A DNA stretch of 64,000 bases from Clostridiales bacterium UBA1770 (GTDB lineage: Bacteria > Bacillota > Clostridia > Oscillospirales > CAG-272). Each line of letters begins with the position of its first letter. Within the stretch, counting starts at the first letter, position 1. Shown one piece after another: positions 41,850-50,360 of this stretch. Both the position numbers and the translations under genes were made by a program. The DNA lies in contig DCGU01000020.1 in NCBI GenBank assembly GCA_002315325.1, positions 1-64,000 of the forward strand. The letters are read 5' to 3'. Under the pieces are notes generated by a model. The model was not told the DNA's origin, ran no database searches, and saw only the letters and a program-made list of their open reading frames with translations.

Positions 41850-43214
41850 CTATTGCGGGAGCAAGCGCTCCATTTCCATGCCGCGGCTTCCCTTCACCAA
41901 AACGGTGTCACTGCGGCCGATTGTATCATATAAAGTCTTTTTCAAATCGTCCATTGCCTCGGTTTGATACACGAGAACGGACTGTGCCGGCATACCGGCA
42001 TCCACGGCCGCCTGCGCTGTCCAAACGGACATCGGGCCGTACGTCAAAAGCAAATCACAGGTTTGCGCTGCTTTTTTCCCGACGTTTTCATGAATGCGCC
42101 GTGATTCGTCCCCCAATTCCAACATATCGCCCAGTACGGCAATATGACGGCCGGGAAACGTATGCAGCACGTCAAGAGCGGCAGCGACCGATTCGTACGA
42201 TGCATTATAGCAATCTTCCAACCAGACGACTCCGTCCTTTTGCACGACACCGCCGCGCATCTTTTCGGACGGAACGGCGGCGCAGCCGTTTTCCAGTGCC
42301 GTTTCTTCCATACCGAAAACAGAACCAACCGCAGCGGCATACCCAACGGCCCACAAGGCAGGCTCGCCGAGCAGCGGCACCCGAACGTTCCGACAGCACT
42401 TCCCGAAAATCGTGACCGACACCGTTGACGTATCCAACGTCAGCGGCGCACCGGTAACGTAAACGTCTGCGGTCGGATCTTTTACAGAGACGCGAATCAC
42501 GCGTCCCGGAAAATTGCCGGCGTTTTGCAGCAGCGGCTCGTCACCGTTGATAATCAAAACGTCGTCGGCAGTCATGCCGTGAATGATTTCCAATTTAGCG
42601 TCGGCAATACCGCGGCGGGAGCCGAGATTGCCGATATGTGCCGTACCGACGTTTGTGATAACGGCAACGTGCGGCTTGGCAGCCCGTGTCATTCGGTCAA
42701 TTTCACCGGCATGATTCATACCCATCTCCACCACGTGGAAGGGGGCATCCGCCGTCATGGCCAAAAGCGACATAGGCAGGCCTAACAAACTGTTATGGTT
42801 AGCAACCGTTTTTTCAGTTCTGCCCATGCAGGAAAGAACGGCTGCAATATAATTCTTGACTGTGGTTTTACCGACAGATCCCGTCACGGCAACCACGGCC
42901 CCGGTAAAAGAATCCCGCATACGGGCTCCCATCATCAATAATGCAGTCGGCACAGAAGGCACCGTTATAAATGACAGGGATTCTTCTACCGGCCGTGAAA
43001 CCAGCGCCGAACGACAGCCTTGCTCAAGGGCCGCATGCAAAAAATCATGACCGTCGACGCGTTCGCCGGGGAGTGCGAGAAACAGCGTTGCGCTGTCAGC
43101 CTCGCGTGAATCGGTACAAATAAAGTGAATCTGTCTGTCCGAACCGTGCAGGGTTCCGCACGTATCGGCAGCAATTTGGGATAACGCAACGGGGGCAGCA
43201 AGTTGGATTTTCAC
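41850..43214 (-). CDS. murF: UDP-MurNAc-tripeptide:D-Ala-D-Ala ligase MurF
   Basis: The Mur ligase (454 residues) has CTDSREADSATLFLALPGERVDGHDF, VTGSVGKTTVKNYIAAVL (P-loop), TVANHNSLLGLPMSLL, VEMGMNHAGEIDRM, DDVLIINGDEPLL, WLEDCYNASYES and VLGDMLELGDES, all MurF hallmarks. It adds D-Ala-D-Ala to the UDP-MurNAc-tripeptide. GTG at 43212-43214 has GGAGG ten bases upstream and is preferred to TTG 43223, which would abut the ribosome binding site. Confidence 0.95.
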   Translation of the reverse strand: MKIQLAAPVALSQIAADTCGTLHGSDRQIHFICTDSREADSATLFLALPGERVDGHDFLHAALEQGCRSALVSRPVEESLSFITVPSVPTALLMMGARMRDSFTGAVVAVTGSVGKTTVKNYIAAVLSCMGRTEKTVANHNSLLGLPMSLLAMTADAPFHVVEMGMNHAGEIDRMTRAAKPHVAVITNVGTAHIGNLGSRRGIADAKLEIIHGMTADDVLIINGDEPLLQNAGNFPGRVIRVSVKDPTADVYVTGAPLTLDTSTVSVTIFGKCCRNVRVPLLGEPALWAVGYAAAVGSVFGMEETALENGCAAVPSEKMRGGVVQKDGVVWLEDCYNASYESVAAALDVLHTFPGRHIAVLGDMLELGDESRRIHENVGKKAAQTCDLLLTYGPMSVWTAQAAVDAGMPAQSVLVYQTEAMDDLKKTLYDTIGRSDTVLVKGSRGMEMERLLPQ

Positions 43215-43247
43215 AATTGCCAAACCTCCGTTTCGATTGGTGGATAA

Positions 43248-45530
43248 CTACGGTGTAACGGACACGCTAATATCCGCATCCGAATCGTCATCATTTAAAT
43301 ATAGGAAATTCACGGTAACAGCCGCACCGGGTGCGACGTATTCACCGGCAGCGGGCGTTTGTGATACGGCAACCGCTTCCGTCCCGTACAAATAGCTGTT
43401 GGTCCCCTTGATGAGAACGTTGAGATTGGCATTCACCAGCGTTTGATGGGCGGCTGCGGCCGTCATGCCCAACAAATTGGGGACCTGTACGGTTGCTTCC
43501 GGTCTTTCATTGCCGCAGTAGAAATACAAAACGGCGGCGTCTTTTTCCACAGCGGCTCCGGCTGCGGGAGATTGTGCCATTACGTACTTTCCTTCCCCGA
43601 TGACCTCCACACGGAAGCCGGCGGTTTCGGCGTAGGCAACGGCAGTTTCGGTGCCCCAGTAACAATAGGACGGAACGGTAACCGCCAAACGGCTCGTTTC
43701 CTTTTCCGTATAAACGGCTTCCACGCCGAGATAAGGCAAAATCAATTCCATAACGTTTGAAACGTAGGGCGCGGCAGCGGCGCTGCCGTACAACGTTCCC
43801 AACGTCGGTTCATCAACCACAATGATGCAGGCGTACTGCGGATTGTCTGCGGGCGCATACGCCACGCAGGAACAGATATACGCATCGGCTTTATCACCGA
43901 TTTTTTCCGAGGTGCCGGTTTTCGCAGCAATGCGGAACCCGGCGACGTAAGCGTTTCTGGCACCGCCGTTTCCGGCAACGCCCTCCTCCAAAACGGCCGT
44001 AACCGTCCTGCAGGTTTCCTCACTGATCACCTGGACTTTTTTCTGTGTTTGGTAGGTATAAACGCGGTTGCCGTCGGTGTCTTCCAACCCCTCGATTAAG
44101 TGCGGGGTAACGAGATAGCCGCCGTTTGCCACAGCGGCAATGGCCGTGATTTGGGCCAGCGGCGTCACCTTGAAGTTCTGACCGAACGACGAAGTGGCAA
44201 GGTTCAATTTGGTAAAGTCGGAACGGTTGTAGAAGATACCGACCGCCTCACCAGGCAAATCAATACCCGTTCGTTCCAAATAACCGAAAGAAGCAAAATA
44301 ATCGTAAAAAACATCTGTGCCGAGCCGCAGACCGACCGTCATTAAGATGGGGTTGCAGGACTGCTGCAGGCCTTGGGCAAACGTCAATTTGCCGTGCCCG
44401 CGCGTTTCGTGGCATCGAATGGTAATCCCGTTGACTTTCAGATATCCGGGGCAATAGAAGGTCTCGGATAAGTCAACCAGCTTTTCTTCCAAAGCCATGG
44501 ATGACGTAATCACCTTGAAGGTAGAACCGGGGATGTAGGGCTCGGTAATGGTTTTGTTGGACCACATCTCGGTTAAAAGTTCGGTACGCCTTTTTTCGTA
44601 GGCATCCGTATCGGACGTTAAACCGGAAGTCGACAGCACGGCGGATAATTCGTCGTTCAGGGCCCAGGGAGAATTCAAATCGAAATCGGGATACGTTGCC
44701 ATGGCTAATATGGCACCGGTATTGACGTCCATAACGATACCGCATACGCGATTTTCCGCGCCGGTATTTTTCCATGCCTCATACAGCTGCTGTTCCAGCA
44801 CCTGCTGTACGTAGACCTTCAGCGTGGAAACGAGCGTCAACCCGTCTTCCTTTTGATACACTTGATCAAAATCGTAAAGCAAATCGTTGCCGCGGGAGTC
44901 GCTGGCATAAATCGTTTGTCCCGATTTGCCGGACAATTCATCGTTATAGTAGTTTTCAAGGCCGTATAAACCCACGCCCGCACTGTTGGTGAAACCCAAA
45001 ACGTGAGACGCAAGACTGCCGTACGGATAGTAGCGGGTTGAACTTTCGTCCAGATAAATCATGCGGGAAAGTCCGTATTCCGCAATCAAATCCGTTAAAA
45101 TATCGGCTTTTTCCTGCGAAACGTTTTTGGCAATCGTTCTATCGTAATACGCGGCGTATTCGTCAATTTGTTCCAGTACGAAAGCGGCATCCACGGAAAG
45201 TGTTTCCGAAAGAACGTCGCAGACCAAAAGGCTGCGTGACCGGTCCCCTTCTTTTTCATCCGCTGCCAAAACGTCAACGGGAGAGATAAAGACGCGGTAC
45301 GTTGTCACGGAAGTTGCCAACGTAATGCCGTCGGCATCCTTGATACTGCCCCGCTCTGCCAAGTCGCTTGACCTTGTCGTCAACTGTTGTGTCACCTTAG
45401 CACGATACGATTCATAATCGGTCGTTTGAATGACGACCACGCGGATAAACAGCAAAACAAAGGCAAACACCAATACCGATCCGACAAGGCCGGCACGTCC
45501 TTTTACCTTTGCTGCCAAATAACGCATCAT
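43248..45530 (-). CDS. Class B penicillin-binding protein with PASTA domains (FtsI/SpoVD type)
   Basis: The 760-residue protein has one N-terminal membrane segment (LVGSVLVFAFVLLFIRVVVI), a dimerisation domain (ERGSIKDADGITLATS), and a transpeptidase domain with PGSTFKVITS (catalytic Ser/Lys), QSCNPI (SxN) and AAKTGTSEKIG (KTG). Two PASTA domains follow (AVAYAETAGFRVEVIGEG, VPNLLGMTAAAAHQTL). It cross-links septal or spore peptidoglycan with FtsW. SpoVD and PBP2B share this architecture; being in the mraZ-rsmH-ftsL cluster, either role is possible. It is directly upstream of murF, where murE would be expected. Confidence 0.93.
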   Translation of the reverse strand: MMRYLAAKVKGRAGLVGSVLVFAFVLLFIRVVVIQTTDYESYRAKVTQQLTTRSSDLAERGSIKDADGITLATSVTTYRVFISPVDVLAADEKEGDRSRSLLVCDVLSETLSVDAAFVLEQIDEYAAYYDRTIAKNVSQEKADILTDLIAEYGLSRMIYLDESSTRYYPYGSLASHVLGFTNSAGVGLYGLENYYNDELSGKSGQTIYASDSRGNDLLYDFDQVYQKEDGLTLVSTLKVYVQQVLEQQLYEAWKNTGAENRVCGIVMDVNTGAILAMATYPDFDLNSPWALNDELSAVLSTSGLTSDTDAYEKRRTELLTEMWSNKTITEPYIPGSTFKVITSSMALEEKLVDLSETFYCPGYLKVNGITIRCHETRGHGKLTFAQGLQQSCNPILMTVGLRLGTDVFYDYFASFGYLERTGIDLPGEAVGIFYNRSDFTKLNLATSSFGQNFKVTPLAQITAIAAVANGGYLVTPHLIEGLEDTDGNRVYTYQTQKKVQVISEETCRTVTAVLEEGVAGNGGARNAYVAGFRIAAKTGTSEKIGDKADAYICSCVAYAPADNPQYACIIVVDEPTLGTLYGSAAAAPYVSNVMELILPYLGVEAVYTEKETSRLAVTVPSYCYWGTETAVAYAETAGFRVEVIGEGKYVMAQSPAAGAAVEKDAAVLYFYCGNERPEATVQVPNLLGMTAAAAHQTLVNANLNVLIKGTNSYLYGTEAVAVSQTPAAGEYVAPGAAVTVNFLYLNDDDSDADISVSVTP

Positions 45531-45544
45531 CTATTTTTAAAGAA

Positions 45545-45997
45545 TCAACGTGCTGTGTTTGCCGTGACGTGCTCGTCTTCCGCACGGTAAGATTCCAAAC
45601 CGTTTGCACCGCGCACGTTCAAATAGCGGGCTGATACGTATTCTTCATTAATCATACCGTACTCGTTTACAGCAATATTACGAATGGCAAGAAGGTCAAT
45701 TCTGTCATTCAGATCCAGGTTCAAATCCTTTTGCTCTGCCGTCAGAAAATCAAGTTCCGACTGCAGTGCCATAGCCTCGCGGTAGGTGTTGCTTAACAAT
45801 GCCGAGCTGCCGACAATCATCAAAAGAGATAAACCGATGGTCAACAGACACATTACCAACGGCAGCGGCATACGTACGTGTACTTTTTCGGTACGCGTTT
45901 CCTTTTCAATCGGGAACCACGCGCCCGTCAAACGGCGAACAAATCCGGCTGTTTTTTTGTTTTTCAGAGTTGTCTTGTTGTCGTGTTGATTTGTCAT
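45545..45997 (-). CDS. ftsL: FtsL-like cell division protein
   Basis: The 150-residue protein has a basic cytoplasmic N-terminus, one membrane helix (MPLPLVMCLLTIGLSLLMIVGSS, about residues 43-65), and a coiled-coil-type extracytoplasmic segment (REAMALQSELDFLTAEQKDLN) ending in a RNIAVNEYGMINEEYV motif typical of FtsL/DivIC. Family sequence identity is low, so position between rsmH and the PBP gene is the main support. It bridges FtsQ and the FtsW/PBP synthase. Confidence 0.8.
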   Translation of the reverse strand: MTNQHDNKTTLKNKKTAGFVRRLTGAWFPIEKETRTEKVHVRMPLPLVMCLLTIGLSLLMIVGSSALLSNTYREAMALQSELDFLTAEQKDLNLDLNDRIDLLAIRNIAVNEYGMINEEYVSARYLNVRGANGLESYRAEDEHVTANTAR

Positions 45998-46025
45998 AAC
46001 CGTTCTCCTTTTTCGTTCCGTAATT

Positions 46026-46982
46026 TTATGGTGTTATTTGCTTGAGCTTTTCCGCCACGCGCAACTTGGCGCTTCGAGCTCTGGGGTTTTCCGCCGTTTC
46101 ACCGTCGGACGGTAAAATCGGCTTGCGATTCACGAGTTCAACAACGGGCCTTCGACCGCAAACGCAGACCGGCAGGTCGCGCGGGCAGGTACATCCCTGC
46201 GCCAAATCGGCAAATACCTGTTTTGTTACTCTGTCTTCCAAAGAATGGAACGTGATAATGGCGACACGTCCGCCCGGCTTCAGAACAGCCACGGCGCTTC
46301 GGATGGCGGGTTCAATCACGTCAAGTTCGTGATTGACTTCAATTCGAATGGCCTGAAACGTTCGTTTCGCAGGGTGATGCGGGCCGGCAAGCGCTGCCGC
46401 CGGCAATGCTTTTTTAATCACGTTGACCAATTGCCCGGTCGTTTCAATCGGCGCCTCATTGCGGGCCGTCACGATACCGCGGGCAATACGGGGGGCGAAC
46501 TTCTCTTCCCCGTAGTCAAATATAATATTCTTTAACTTGTTTTCATCGTAAGTGTTGACGACGTCCCGTGCGGAAAAACCGCTGCGGATATCCATCCGCA
46601 TATCAAGGGGCGCGTCTGCCATATAGGAGAACCCGCGCTCGGCAGTATCCAATTGATAAGAAGATACCCCAAGGTCGAGCAGCATTCCGTCAATGGCGGA
46701 AATGCCGAGTGAGCGAAGCACGTCGCCGACCCGGCAAAAGTTTTCACGCACAACCATTGCCCTGTCGCCAAAGACAGACAAACGTTGTGTCGCGGTACGA
46801 ACGGCGTCCTCATCCTGGTCAAGAGCGATGAGCTTACCGGTCGTTAGGCGGGATGCAATGGCCGATGAATGACCGGCGCCGCCGGCAGTCCCGTCCACGT
46901 AAATCCCGTCCGGTTTAATTGCCAGTCCGTCCAGGCATTCGTTCAGGAGGACCGACTTGTGGGAAAACACAATTTCTTCCAT
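46026..46982 (-). CDS. rsmH: 16S rRNA (cytosine-1402-N4)-methyltransferase RsmH
   Basis: The 318-residue protein begins MEEIVFSHKSVLLNECLDGL and has the SAM site YVDGTAGGAGHSSAIASRL, LIALDQDEDAV, DGMLLDLGVSSYQLD, RGFSYMADAPLDMRM, HHPAKRTFQAIRIEVN and HSLEDRVTKQVFADLA. It methylates C1402 of 16S rRNA in the P site. The frame extends to 47027, but ATG 46982 fits the family start; it has no good ribosome binding site, suggesting coupling to mraZ translation 15 bases upstream. Confidence 0.96.
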   Translation of the reverse strand: MEEIVFSHKSVLLNECLDGLAIKPDGIYVDGTAGGAGHSSAIASRLTTGKLIALDQDEDAVRTATQRLSVFGDRAMVVRENFCRVGDVLRSLGISAIDGMLLDLGVSSYQLDTAERGFSYMADAPLDMRMDIRSGFSARDVVNTYDENKLKNIIFDYGEEKFAPRIARGIVTARNEAPIETTGQLVNVIKKALPAAALAGPHHPAKRTFQAIRIEVNHELDVIEPAIRSAVAVLKPGGRVAIITFHSLEDRVTKQVFADLAQGCTCPRDLPVCVCGRRPVVELVNRKPILPSDGETAENPRARSAKLRVAEKLKQITP

Positions 46983-46996
46983 ATTAATAGAAGCGG

Positions 46997-47422
46997 TTAC
47001 AGACCGACAGATTCGAGAATCGCACACAATTCGTCGAGACTCGTTTGTTGCTTTTGGTCATCGTAAATCGTTTCATTCCATATTTCGGCGTAGTCGCCGC
47101 ATCCGACAACCACGGCTTCTTTGGCAATGCCGGCGAAGGCCACCAGTTCAGGCGTGATAACGACACGTCCCTGCGCATCGGGGGTGACCTGCGCGGCACT
47201 GGCATTCAGGAGACGCAGGATCATTTCCGCTTTGCTGCGTTCCATCTGTTTGATCGGAGCTGTATAGGCATCCCACCCCTCAGTGGAATAGACCTTAATA
47301 CAATGCTTAGAGTGGATATCTATGGCGAGAACCATCTTTTCGCCCAGTTCCTCTCTGAACTTTGCCGGAATGAATATGCGGTTTTTGACGTCCATCGTAT
47401 GCCGAAACTCACCCAGCAACAT
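46997..47422 (-). CDS. mraZ: Transcriptional regulator MraZ
   Basis: The 141-residue protein from MLLGEFRHTMDVKNRIFIPA has two AbrB-like swapped-hairpin repeats: RIFIPAKFREELGEKMVLAI and AQGRVVITPELVAFAGIAKEAVVVG. The start at 47422 lies eight bases after GAAGGAG; ATG 47428 is too close to it. MraZ binds repeats in front of its own operon and tunes dcw expression. The matching repeats are seen at 47475-47500. Confidence 0.95.
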   Translation of the reverse strand: MLLGEFRHTMDVKNRIFIPAKFREELGEKMVLAIDIHSKHCIKVYSTEGWDAYTAPIKQMERSKAEMILRLLNASAAQVTPDAQGRVVITPELVAFAGIAKEAVVVGCGDYAEIWNETIYDDQKQQTSLDELCAILESVGL

Positions 47423-47474
47423 AAGCATAACTCCTTCTTTTGAAATCCTTGGGATAAATGGCTTGGGGTTTGTC

Positions 47475-47500
47475 CCCCATTTTCCACCACTTTGCTCCAC
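47475..47500 (-). promoter_or_regulatory. MraZ-box array upstream of mraZ
   Basis: On the minus strand GTGGAG (47495-47500), GTGGTG (47485-47490) and ATGGGG (47475-47480) recur with a 10-base period, just downstream of the -10 element. Direct repeats of this kind are the established MraZ target. Confidence 0.75.
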
Positions 47501-47512
47501 TTTTGTGAAATC

Positions 47513-47541
47513 ATTATACAATAAGGCCGAAAAAAATGCAA
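47513..47541 (-). promoter_or_regulatory. Promoter of the mraZ division cluster
   Basis: On the minus strand TTGCAT (47536-47541) and TATAAT (47513-47518) with 17 bases between; the MraZ boxes follow within 13 bases. Confidence 0.75.
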
Positions 47542-47621
47542 TACCCTTTCCGATATTTTTTTGCGATTTATTCAAAATAAATTTACAATTGCAAAAGTGC
47601 CCTGTTCCGCACAGTGTTTTC

Positions 47622-47650
47622 TTGACATTCAACCGCCGTCGTGATAAAAT
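47622..47650 (+). promoter_or_regulatory. Promoter of the membrane protein gene at 47.7 kb
   Basis: TTGACA (47622-47627) and TAAAAT (47645-47650), spacing 17; GGGAGG precedes the start. Confidence 0.75.
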
Positions 47651-47706
47651 GACTTAACCGTCAAAAGGTGATTTTGCCGGCTAATTACCCCCGGGAGGTA
47701 TAAGCT

Positions 47707-48390
47707 ATGAATTTTTCACTGCAATCTATCCTTGATTTTATTCGCGGCCAAATTGAGCAAAGCGAACAAGCAGGCGCCTTGATTTCTTACCTGTCGGCAC
47801 ACCCGCTGACAATGATGATTATCATCCTGGCAGCCGGTGTTCTGACCTGCTTTTTCGGGTACAAGTTCTTCCGTTTGATTACCGCACTTTGCGGTGCCGC
47901 CGTCGGTGCTTTCATCGGCTTTTTGATTTCCAACCTGCTGAGCAAAAAAATAGAAAATATGGATGCCCGCATTTCTTTGGGCATTATCATCGTCTTAGGA
48001 CTGATCGGTTTGTTCTCTGCCTTCAAATTGGTTAAATCCGGCATTTTTGCCGCCTGTGCCTATTTAACGTATCGTTTCATTGCACCGTTGTGCGCCGGTA
48101 TCATTTCCGGGTTTGTACAGGAGAAAACCGGCTTCTACGTTTCCGTCATGGTCGTTTCCGTTGTTTTGGGTGTCATCGCCGGTTTGCTCTCTTTGATTTT
48201 GACAAAGCTCACCCTAACCGTCTGCACGGCAGTCGGCGGCGGTTACATTGTTGCCGAGTACGCTTCCCTGATTGCACTTTCATCGGAGATCACGCAAACG
48301 ATAAACAATACGGTCGTTTATATTATCGCCGCCGTATTAGCGCTGCTCGGTTTGCTCGTTCAGTTCAAAATCAATGCCAAATCAAAATAA
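47707..48390 (+). CDS. Polytopic membrane protein, TMEM198/DUF4203-like
   Basis: The 227-residue protein starts MNFSLQSILDFIRGQIEQ after GGGAGG and has about seven membrane helices (for example MMIIILAAGVLTCFFGYKFF, AVGAFIGFLISNLL, VMVVSVVLGVIAGLLSLIL, VYIIAAVLALLGLLVQF). The YKFFRLITALCGAAVGAFIG pattern resembles the TM7S3/TMEM198-like domain found in many Firmicutes, whose function in bacteria is unknown. It has its own promoter divergent from mraZ and may be followed by the epimerase-like gene in one transcript. Confidence 0.7.
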   Translation: MNFSLQSILDFIRGQIEQSEQAGALISYLSAHPLTMMIIILAAGVLTCFFGYKFFRLITALCGAAVGAFIGFLISNLLSKKIENMDARISLGIIIVLGLIGLFSAFKLVKSGIFAACAYLTYRFIAPLCAGIISGFVQEKTGFYVSVMVVSVVLGVIAGLLSLILTKLTLTVCTAVGGGYIVAEYASLIALSSEITQTINNTVVYIIAAVLALLGLLVQFKINAKSK

Positions 48391-48424
48391 TACAAATATT
48401 AACTATTAAAAGAAGGTTATTGCT

Positions 48425-49306
48425 ATGATTTACACTATTTCCAACGAAAAAATGACAGTTCAAATCAACAGCACCGGCGCACAGTTGTGGTCCGTCAAAT
48501 CCAACTGCGATGGTTGCGAATATTTGTGGCAGGGCGATCCCGCATTCTGGAGCATGCGTGCCACGGTATTATTCCCCATTTGCGGCCGACTGTTCGGCGG
48601 CAAGTATACCTGGGAGGGCAAAGAATACGAGATGGTGCTGCACGGCATCGTAAAGAATGCGGAATTTGAAATGGTTGCGCAGTCCGAAACGGCAATTACG
48701 TTTGAAAAGAAAGCCGACGACGAAACAAAGGCCATCTATCCCTTTGATTTCACCTTCCGTCTGACCTATTCGTTGGACGGGCTGACGCTGCGCGAAACTG
48801 CCGAAATTATCAACACAGGCGCCGGCGTTCTCCCCTTCTCCTTCGGCGGCCATCCCGGTTTCAACGTGCCTCTCGGCGGCAAGGGCGCCTTTACGGACTA
48901 CTATATGGAATTTTCCGATGCAACGGCACCGCGCCGCTTAAACTTCTCCCCCACTTGTTTCCTGTCCGGCGGGGATACGGAATTGCCGCTGCGTGACGGC
49001 AAAATCCTCCCCCTGCGCCACGATATGTTCGATGACGATGCCATCTTCATCCGTCAAATGGCAGACAGCGTTACGCTGAAATCGGACGCCACGTCCAAGA
49101 GCGTTACGCTGACCTATCCCGGGTTCCGCTTCCTCGGTTTTTGGCACCGTCCCAAAGCCGAAGCCCCTTACGTTTGCATTGAGCCCTGGTACGGCATTCC
49201 TTCCACCGACGGTATCGTGGATGACTTTTCACACAAACAGGCCATGGACTTGCTGCCTGCAGGCGAACGCAAAGAATTATCCTTCAGCATCTCCATCACC
49301 GAATAA
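48425..49306 (+). CDS. Aldose 1-epimerase family protein (LacX-like)
   Basis: The 293-residue protein has a galactose-mutarotase-like fold signature: GAQLWSVKSNCDGCEYLWQGDPAFW at the start, FPICGRLFGGKY, LHGIVKNAEFEM with the catalytic histidine, FSFGGHPGFNVPL with the second histidine, and ICIEPWYGIPS with the catalytic glutamate region (VCIEPW). LacX-like proteins are distant from GalM and their sugar is unknown. It is followed by a strong terminator. Confidence 0.88.
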   Translation: MIYTISNEKMTVQINSTGAQLWSVKSNCDGCEYLWQGDPAFWSMRATVLFPICGRLFGGKYTWEGKEYEMVLHGIVKNAEFEMVAQSETAITFEKKADDETKAIYPFDFTFRLTYSLDGLTLRETAEIINTGAGVLPFSFGGHPGFNVPLGGKGAFTDYYMEFSDATAPRRLNFSPTCFLSGGDTELPLRDGKILPLRHDMFDDDAIFIRQMADSVTLKSDATSKSVTLTYPGFRFLGFWHRPKAEAPYVCIEPWYGIPSTDGIVDDFSHKQAMDLLPAGERKELSFSISITE

Positions 49307-49320
49307 CGGATAAAAAAGCG

Positions 49321-49355
49321 GCGGCACCGAACCATTCTTTCGGTGCCGCTTTTCT
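49321..49355 (+). terminator. Terminator after the epimerase-like gene
   Basis: GCGGCACCGAA (49321-49331) pairs with TTCGGTGCCGC (49339-49349), followed by TTTTCT. Confidence 0.85.
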
Positions 49356-49392
49356 CTTTGCGAAAATATGACAAAAATATGAACGACGGGAA

Positions 49393-49421
49393 TTGACATT
49401 TATTTTGCTTTGTGATATGCT
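49393..49421 (+). promoter_or_regulatory. Promoter of the SH3-domain lipoprotein gene
   Basis: TTGACA (49393-49398) and TATGCT (49416-49421), spacing 17, leaving a leader of about 94 bases. Confidence 0.7.
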
Positions 49422-49521
49422 ATTAGTGTATCAGTGTGCGGAAAGAAGCCCTCAATTCTTTTCGTCGTGCATACCGTTTTGCTTTTTGCTTTTGTAATAG
49501 ATATTTTTTCGGAGGACGAAA

Positions 49522-50316
49522 ATGAAGAGACTTCTTTGTTTATTATTTGCTGCTTTATTATTGGTATCATTGGTATCCTGTAACAAACACAATGACGATG
49601 AACCCGGCAAGGATTTGCCGCCCGTTGTCGATCCTGATGACAAACAGTCCGATACGCAGCAGGACGTAACCGGCACCGATACACCTGACACGCCCGATAC
49701 GCCCGATACCCCTGACACGCCGGATACACCCGACACCCCGGATACGCCCGATACACCCTCAACGGACGTTGTTTGGACCGAATGTGACGAAATCGTTTAT
49801 ATTGTCGCTGCTTCCGCATATTTGCGCACCGAACCGAGCAAGGACAATGAAGGCAACAAACTCAGCATGCCCGCCCGTCTCGGTGAAAGCTACCGCCGCG
49901 TAGCCGTCAGCGAAAACTGGAGCCGTATCATCGTCAGCATCAACGAAACCGAAACCGAAGTCTATATTGTCAATGACGCCGTCACAACGGAAGACCTGTC
50001 CACCGATAAGTTTGAGGTGTACGCCGAGCCCGTCATTCGCTACGTTGCCGTCACTTCCCTGAACGTTCGCTCCTTCCCCACCCTGAACAACAACGCTTAC
50101 TACAAAACACTGACACAAAACGATGAGATTACCGTCATCGGGTTCCGTCAGGATGCAGATATGTCCTGGTACATGATCAACCTGCAGAATGAAGACGGCA
50201 GCTTCATCACCAATGCCGACGGCAGCAACGCCGTATTCTTCGTATCCGGGCAACCCAAATACACGTCCGAAACGAAAATCGAAGTAACTCCTGCCGAATC
50301 CGGCACACAACAGTAA
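49522..50316 (+). CDS. SH3-domain-containing lipoprotein with a DTP repeat linker
   Basis: The 264-residue precursor has a lipoprotein signal peptide (MKRLLCLLFAALLLVSLVSC) with Cys20 as the lipidation site. After an acidic stretch it carries nine tandem Asp-Thr-Pro triplets, likely a flexible stalk. Two bacterial SH3-like modules follow (about residues 90-150: IVYIVAASAYLRTEPSK; about 165-250: RYVAVTSLNVRSFPTLNN). Such domains often bind cell-wall peptides, so it is probably a surface protein anchored by Lgt. Its exact partner is unknown. Confidence 0.85.
   Translation: MKRLLCLLFAALLLVSLVSCNKHNDDEPGKDLPPVVDPDDKQSDTQQDVTGTDTPDTPDTPDTPDTPDTPDTPDTPDTPSTDVVWTECDEIVYIVAASAYLRTEPSKDNEGNKLSMPARLGESYRRVAVSENWSRIIVSINETETEVYIVNDAVTTEDLSTDKFEVYAEPVIRYVAVTSLNVRSFPTLNNNAYYKTLTQNDEITVIGFRQDADMSWYMINLQNEDGSFITNADGSNAVFFVSGQPKYTSETKIEVTPAESGTQQ
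49678..49758 (+). repeat. Nine tandem 9-bp units coding for Asp-Thr-Pro
   Basis: Nine GAY-ACN-CCN units run in phase with the lipoprotein frame. The third positions vary (ACA, ACG, ACC; CCT, CCC, CCG), so the units are not identical at DNA level. Confidence 0.9.
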
Positions 50317-50330
50317 TCATTTATCATTGA

Positions 50331-50359
50331 AAAAGACGGCCGCTGCGCGGCCGTCTTTT
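50331..50359. terminator. Bidirectional terminator
   Basis: AAAAGACGGCCGC (50331-50343) and GCGGCCGTCTTTT (50347-50359) form a 13-pair stem between the lipoprotein gene and the minus-strand membrane protein gene. Confidence 0.88.
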
Positions 50360-50360
50360 C

